NCBI GenBank assembly: GCA_021204715.1
Contig: JAJPYW010000216.1
Coordinates: 1-8,351 of the forward strand
Length of the DNA stretch: 8,351 nt
DNA from: Prevotellaceae bacterium
GTDB taxonomy: Bacteria; Bacteroidota; Bacteroidia; Bacteroidales; Bacteroidaceae
Direction: 5' to 3'
Shown here: positions 5,543 to 8,351 of the stretch, one piece after another
Layout: every line of letters begins with the position of its first letter
Position numbering within the stretch: position 1 is the first letter of the stretch
The notes under the pieces: generated by a model
What the model saw: only the letters and a program-made list of their open reading frames with translations
What the model was told of the DNA's origin: nothing
Database searches by the model: none
Program-made: the position numbers and the translations under genes

Positions 5543-6244
5543 TCAGTGCCCCAGCAGGGTGGTGAGAAGCCCCCGCGTGACTTGGAAAGAGCGGTCGGCC
5601 ATGGTGCCCCAGAAGTCCAAGTATTGCGAAAAGTGCGCCTCCACGCCCGGCGTGTCGCTGATGATGCGCAGGCTAAGGAACGGCACCTTGTACAGGTGGC
5701 ACACCTGTGCGATGGCGGCCGACTCCATGTCGACGGCCAACCCGTCGGGGAAGTGCGCCTTGATGTCGGCAAGCTCTGCGCGGCTTGTCACGAAGCGGTC
5801 GCCCGTGCAGATAAGCCCCCGGTGAATCTTGTTGCCTATAGCCGAAGTATCCATTTGGGTGATACGCTCCAAGAGCGGACGGTACCCCTCAAAATAGGTG
5901 GGCAAGCCCTGCACCTGTCCGTACTCGTTGCCCTCGCCACACCACACGTCGTGGTAGACCACGCGATCGCTCACCACCACGTCGGTCACCTGCAAGCAGG
6001 TGTCTATGCCGCCCGCCACGCCCGTGCTCAGCAGTAAGCCGGGGGTGAAGCGGCGTATCAGCTCCGCCGCGCCCACGGCGGCGTTCACCTTGCCTATGCC
6101 GCAACGTGTCATCACCACGAAGTTGCCCCCAAGCTCGCCCGATACATAGCTGAAAGCGCCCTCGCCACACTCCCGCCGCGACGTCAAAAGCGCCGTCAAG
6201 CGGTTGAACTCGCTCTGGAGCGCGCAGATAATGCCTGTCCTCAT
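5543..6244 (-). CDS. mtnN: 5'-methylthioadenosine/S-adenosylhomocysteine nucleosidase
   Basis: Hydrolyses the glycosidic bond of methylthioadenosine and S-adenosylhomocysteine, releasing adenine and methylthioribose or S-ribosylhomocysteine. The 233 residues align with the E. coli enzyme almost without gaps: general-acid/base residues E12 (near the N-terminal MRTGIICALQSE), M173-E174 in VDMESAAIAQVCH and D197 in IISDTPG fall at the same numbers. The phosphorylase-like core shows GIGKVNAA (49-56), STGVAGG (73-79) and VVVSD (89-93). An AGGAAGG stretch lies just before ATG 6244 and a -7 box 28 bases upstream. It is the first gene of the mtnN-luxS pair, which together turns the SAM by-product into homocysteine and the AI-2 precursor. 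It is cytoplasmic. Also known as pfs or mtn. Confidence 0.96.
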   Translation of the reverse strand: MRTGIICALQSEFNRLTALLTSRRECGEGAFSYVSGELGGNFVVMTRCGIGKVNAAVGAAELIRRFTPGLLLSTGVAGGIDTCLQVTDVVVSDRVVYHDVWCGEGNEYGQVQGLPTYFEGYRPLLERITQMDTSAIGNKIHRGLICTGDRFVTSRAELADIKAHFPDGLAVDMESAAIAQVCHLYKVPFLSLRIISDTPGVEAHFSQYLDFWGTMADRSFQVTRGLLTTLLGH

Positions 6245-6271
6245 ACCTTCCTTACGTTTTTATCTTGACGG

Positions 6272-6279
6272 CAAATGTA
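6272..6279 (-). promoter_or_regulatory. Candidate -7 box for mtnN-luxS
   Basis: Minus-strand reading TACATTTG matches TAnnTTTG, 28 bases before the mtnN start codon, giving a short leader of roughly 20 bases. A -33 TTTG is not evident at the usual spacing. It lies back to back with the -7 box for the YfhO-like gene (6335-6342) in a 124-base divergent intergenic region. Confidence 0.5.
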
Positions 6280-6334
6280 CTACAAATCCTTGTAAATACA
6301 TTGCATTGTGTGCGGTTAATACAAAGGGAAGCCT

Positions 6335-6342
6335 TATCTTTG
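6335..6342 (+). promoter_or_regulatory. Candidate -7 box for the YfhO-like gene
   Basis: TATCTTTG is a full match to TAnnTTTG and lies 26 bases before the start codon at 6369, predicting a leader of about 20 bases without a Shine-Dalgarno sequence. No clear -33 TTTG is seen at 19-21 bases upstream. Confidence 0.55.
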
Positions 6343-6368
6343 CAACGGTTGTTTAGATAACCTTCGAT

Positions 6369-8351
6369 ATGGCATTGAAAAGAATCCTTCCCGACGTGAT
6401 TGCCATTGCGTCATTCATTTTGCTTTCGGCCGCCTACTTCTTCCCGGCCGATGTGGAGCACCGCATCCTCTTCCAGAACGACACCGCCGCCGGCGCCGGC
6501 GCGGGGCACGAGACAGCCACTTACTACGAGCAGACGGGAGAGCGGTCACGCTGGACAAACGCCCTGTTCGGCGGCATGCCCACCTACCAGATAGCCCCTT
6601 CTTACGACTCCAACGAGCCGCTCAGGTGGGTGCAGCAAGTCTACCGCCTCTTCCTGCCCGGCTACGTGCAATTGGCCTTCATCATGTTGCTTGGCTTCTA
6701 CATCCTGCTGCGCGCCTTCGGCATGAAGCCCGCTTTGGCGGCGCTTGGCGGCATTGTGTGGGCCTTCTCCTCTTACTTCTTCATCTTGATATCGGCGGGG
6801 CATATATGGAAGTTCGTCACGCTCGCCTACATTCCGCCCACCTTGGCAGGCTTGGTGTGGACCTACCGCGGCCGCTACTTGGCAGGCGGGGTGGTGACGG
6901 CGCTCTTCGTGGCGTTGCAGATTATGTCCAACCACCTGCAGATGACCTACTACTTCCTCTTTGTGATGCTCTTCTTCGTGCTGGCCTACTTCGCCCTTGC
7001 CTGCCGTGAGAAGACGTTGCCCCGTTTCTTCCGCGCCACCGGCGTGTTGGTGGTGGCAGGGTTGATAGGCGTGGCGGCCAACTTGTCGAACCTTTACCAC
7101 ACCTACACCTACAGCAAGCAGACCATGCGCGGCCCGAATGAACTGACGGCTGACACCGGCAGCGCCAAGCCTGCCGACGGCGGACTTGACCGCGACTACA
7201 TCACCCAGTGGAGCTACGGCATAGGCGAGACATGGACGTTGCTCATCCCCAACTTCAAGGGCGGCGCTTCCGCGCCTTTAAGCCAAAACCAGACGGCCAT
7301 GGCCAAGGCCAACCCCATGTACAGCTCGCTCTATACCCAGCTTACGCAATACTTCGGCGACCAGCCCATGACCGCCGGCCCCGTCTATGTAGGCGCCTTC
7401 GTGCTGTTCCTTTTCTTGATGGGCTGCTTCATTGTGAAAGGCCCCGTGAAGTGGGCTTTGGTGGCAGCGACTGCCTTTTCTATCCTGCTTTCATGGGGGA
7501 AGAACTTCATGCCGCTCACCGGTTTCTTCATCGACCACATTCCCATGTACGACAAGTTCCGCGCCGTCTCCTCCATCCTTGTCATCGCCGAGTTCACCAT
7601 TCCCCTGTTGGCTATGATGGCGTTGCGGCAACTTCTTTCCGAAAGAGAGGCCTTGAAGCGCGCCGGCGGCCCGCTCATCGTGGCTTTGGTGCTCACTGTA
7701 GGCGTGACCCTGCTCTATGCCGCCACGCCCGGCGCCATGGGCAACACCTTCGTGCCGGCCGGTGAAGCGCAGCTCTTGCAGAACGCAGTGGACCGCGGGT
7801 ACATTCCCGCCGAGACGCTTCAAGGCATCACGGCCAATTTGAGCGAGATGCGTGCCGCCATGGTGAGCGCCGACGCCGTGCGCAGCTTGGTTGTCGTGCT
7901 GATAGGTTTCGCCTTGCTGTTGCTCTATGCGGCGGGGCGCTTGCGCAAGTCGTTCACCTTGGGCGGCATCGTGTTGCTGTGCCTCGTCGACCTTTGGACG
8001 GTAGACAAACGCTACTTGGACGACAGCCAGTTCGTGCCCGCTTCCACCCGCACCGACACCTTCGCACAGACCGACACCGACCGGCAGATACTGCAGGACA
8101 CCACGCCCGACTACCGCGTGCTGAACCTCGCCTCGAACACCTTCAACGAGAACAACACCGCCTACTGGCACAAGAGTGTGGGCGGCTACCACGCCGCCAA
8201 GCTGCAGCGCTACCAAGACTTGATAGACCGCCACATCGCCCCCGAGATGCAGAAGCTCTACACCGAAGCCGCCACCGCCGGCGGCATGATGGACTTGGTG
8301 GACGGCACGCGGTTTCCCGTGCTGAACATGCTCAACACGAAGTATTTCATC
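6369..8351 (+). CDS. YfhO-like polytopic membrane protein (3' end outside window)
   Basis: An open frame of 661 codons from ATG 6369 to the window edge without a stop, so the C-terminus is missing. It begins with a signal-anchor-like helix (10-27), then a predicted extracytoplasmic loop with HETATYYEQTGERSRWTNA (47-65) and GGMPTYQIAPSYDSNEP (68-84). About 12 more hydrophobic segments follow: near 101-117, 122-143, 150-165, 170-188, 194-212, 224-243, 340-357, 361-376, 398-420, 435-452, 506-522 and 529-545. After the last one comes a soluble stretch with SVGGYHAAKLQRYQDLID (603-620) and VLNMLNTKYF. This layout is that of the YfhO family. In Firmicutes, YfhO is linked to glycosylation of cell-wall teichoic polymers; in Bacteroidetes, which lack those polymers, the substrate is unknown. 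It is likely a GT-C-like inner-membrane protein, and lipid-linked sugar transfer is only an inference. It is divergent from mtnN. Confidence 0.88.
   Translation, partial: MALKRILPDVIAIASFILLSAAYFFPADVEHRILFQNDTAAGAGAGHETATYYEQTGERSRWTNALFGGMPTYQIAPSYDSNEPLRWVQQVYRLFLPGYVQLAFIMLLGFYILLRAFGMKPALAALGGIVWAFSSYFFILISAGHIWKFVTLAYIPPTLAGLVWTYRGRYLAGGVVTALFVALQIMSNHLQMTYYFLFVMLFFVLAYFALACREKTLPRFFRATGVLVVAGLIGVAANLSNLYHTYTYSKQTMRGPNELTADTGSAKPADGGLDRDYITQWSYGIGETWTLLIPNFKGGASAPLSQNQTAMAKANPMYSSLYTQLTQYFGDQPMTAGPVYVGAFVLFLFLMGCFIVKGPVKWALVAATAFSILLSWGKNFMPLTGFFIDHIPMYDKFRAVSSILVIAEFTIPLLAMMALRQLLSEREALKRAGGPLIVALVLTVGVTLLYAATPGAMGNTFVPAGEAQLLQNAVDRGYIPAETLQGITANLSEMRAAMVSADAVRSLVVVLIGFALLLLYAAGRLRKSFTLGGIVLLCLVDLWTVDKRYLDDSQFVPASTRTDTFAQTDTDRQILQDTTPDYRVLNLASNTFNENNTAYWHKSVGGYHAAKLQRYQDLIDRHIAPEMQKLYTEAATAGGMMDLVDGTRFPVLNMLNTKYFI

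Noticed and set aside
4915..5772. LuxS frame extended to 285 codons
   Set aside because: The extra part only reads through the mtnN gene in another frame; family members start at MEKIPSF (5403).
5222..6037. 271-codon plus-strand frame opposite luxS and mtnN
   Set aside because: Antisense to two enzymes with complete active sites; composition is typical of a frame shadow.
6546..7100. 184-codon minus-strand frame inside the YfhO-like gene
   Set aside because: The opposite frame encodes a continuous polytopic membrane protein; this one is rich in His, Gln and Gly and has no motif.

Overview
The window looks like chromosomal DNA from a fairly GC-rich member of the Bacteroidales (Bacteroidetes). 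Several intergenic regions carry the Bacteroidetes-type -7 box TAnnTTTG, once with a well-placed TTTG -33 box. Most genes lack a Shine-Dalgarno sequence, and the proteins (YfhO-like membrane protein, XRE-cupin regulator, LuxS of the MEKIPSFTIDH type, BspA-like leucine-rich repeats) are typical of that order. Genus cannot be fixed from the sequence alone.

Layout. Bases 11-1904 (minus strand) hold a two-gene unit: a BspA-like LRR_5 protein followed after 28 bases by a zinc-ribbon/Sel1-repeat protein. This part looks clearly less GC-rich than the rest and is probably accessory. Bases 1905-2320 are intergenic: they contain a divergent -7 box for each side and a potentially structured leader for the next gene. 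Bases 2321-3844 (plus) encode cofactor-independent phosphoglycerate mutase (gpmI), followed by an intrinsic terminator. Bases 3845-4325 are the richest non-coding stretch: the gpmI terminator, a complete promoter, about 170 bases of structured RNA ending in a very strong intrinsic terminator, and then a second promoter with a GC-rich leader for an XRE-cupin regulator (4326-4904, plus).

Bases 4915-6244 (minus) hold the pair mtnN (pfs) then luxS. These two enzymes act in succession: MtnN removes adenine from S-adenosylhomocysteine (and from methylthioadenosine), and LuxS cleaves the resulting S-ribosylhomocysteine to homocysteine and the AI-2 precursor DPD. Their 3' end is only 10 bases from the convergent XRE-cupin gene. 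From 6369 to the window edge runs the first 661 codons of a large polytopic YfhO-like membrane protein, divergent from mtnN.

The part most worth following up is the unassigned RNA at about 3980-4149. It has its own promoter and terminator, an internal two-helix fold, and a loop that can pair with the left arm of the terminator, so it may be either a free-standing small RNA or a conditional terminator upstream of the XRE-cupin gene. The gpmI leader (2213-2280) has a second possible RNA structure. Everything about their function is inference.
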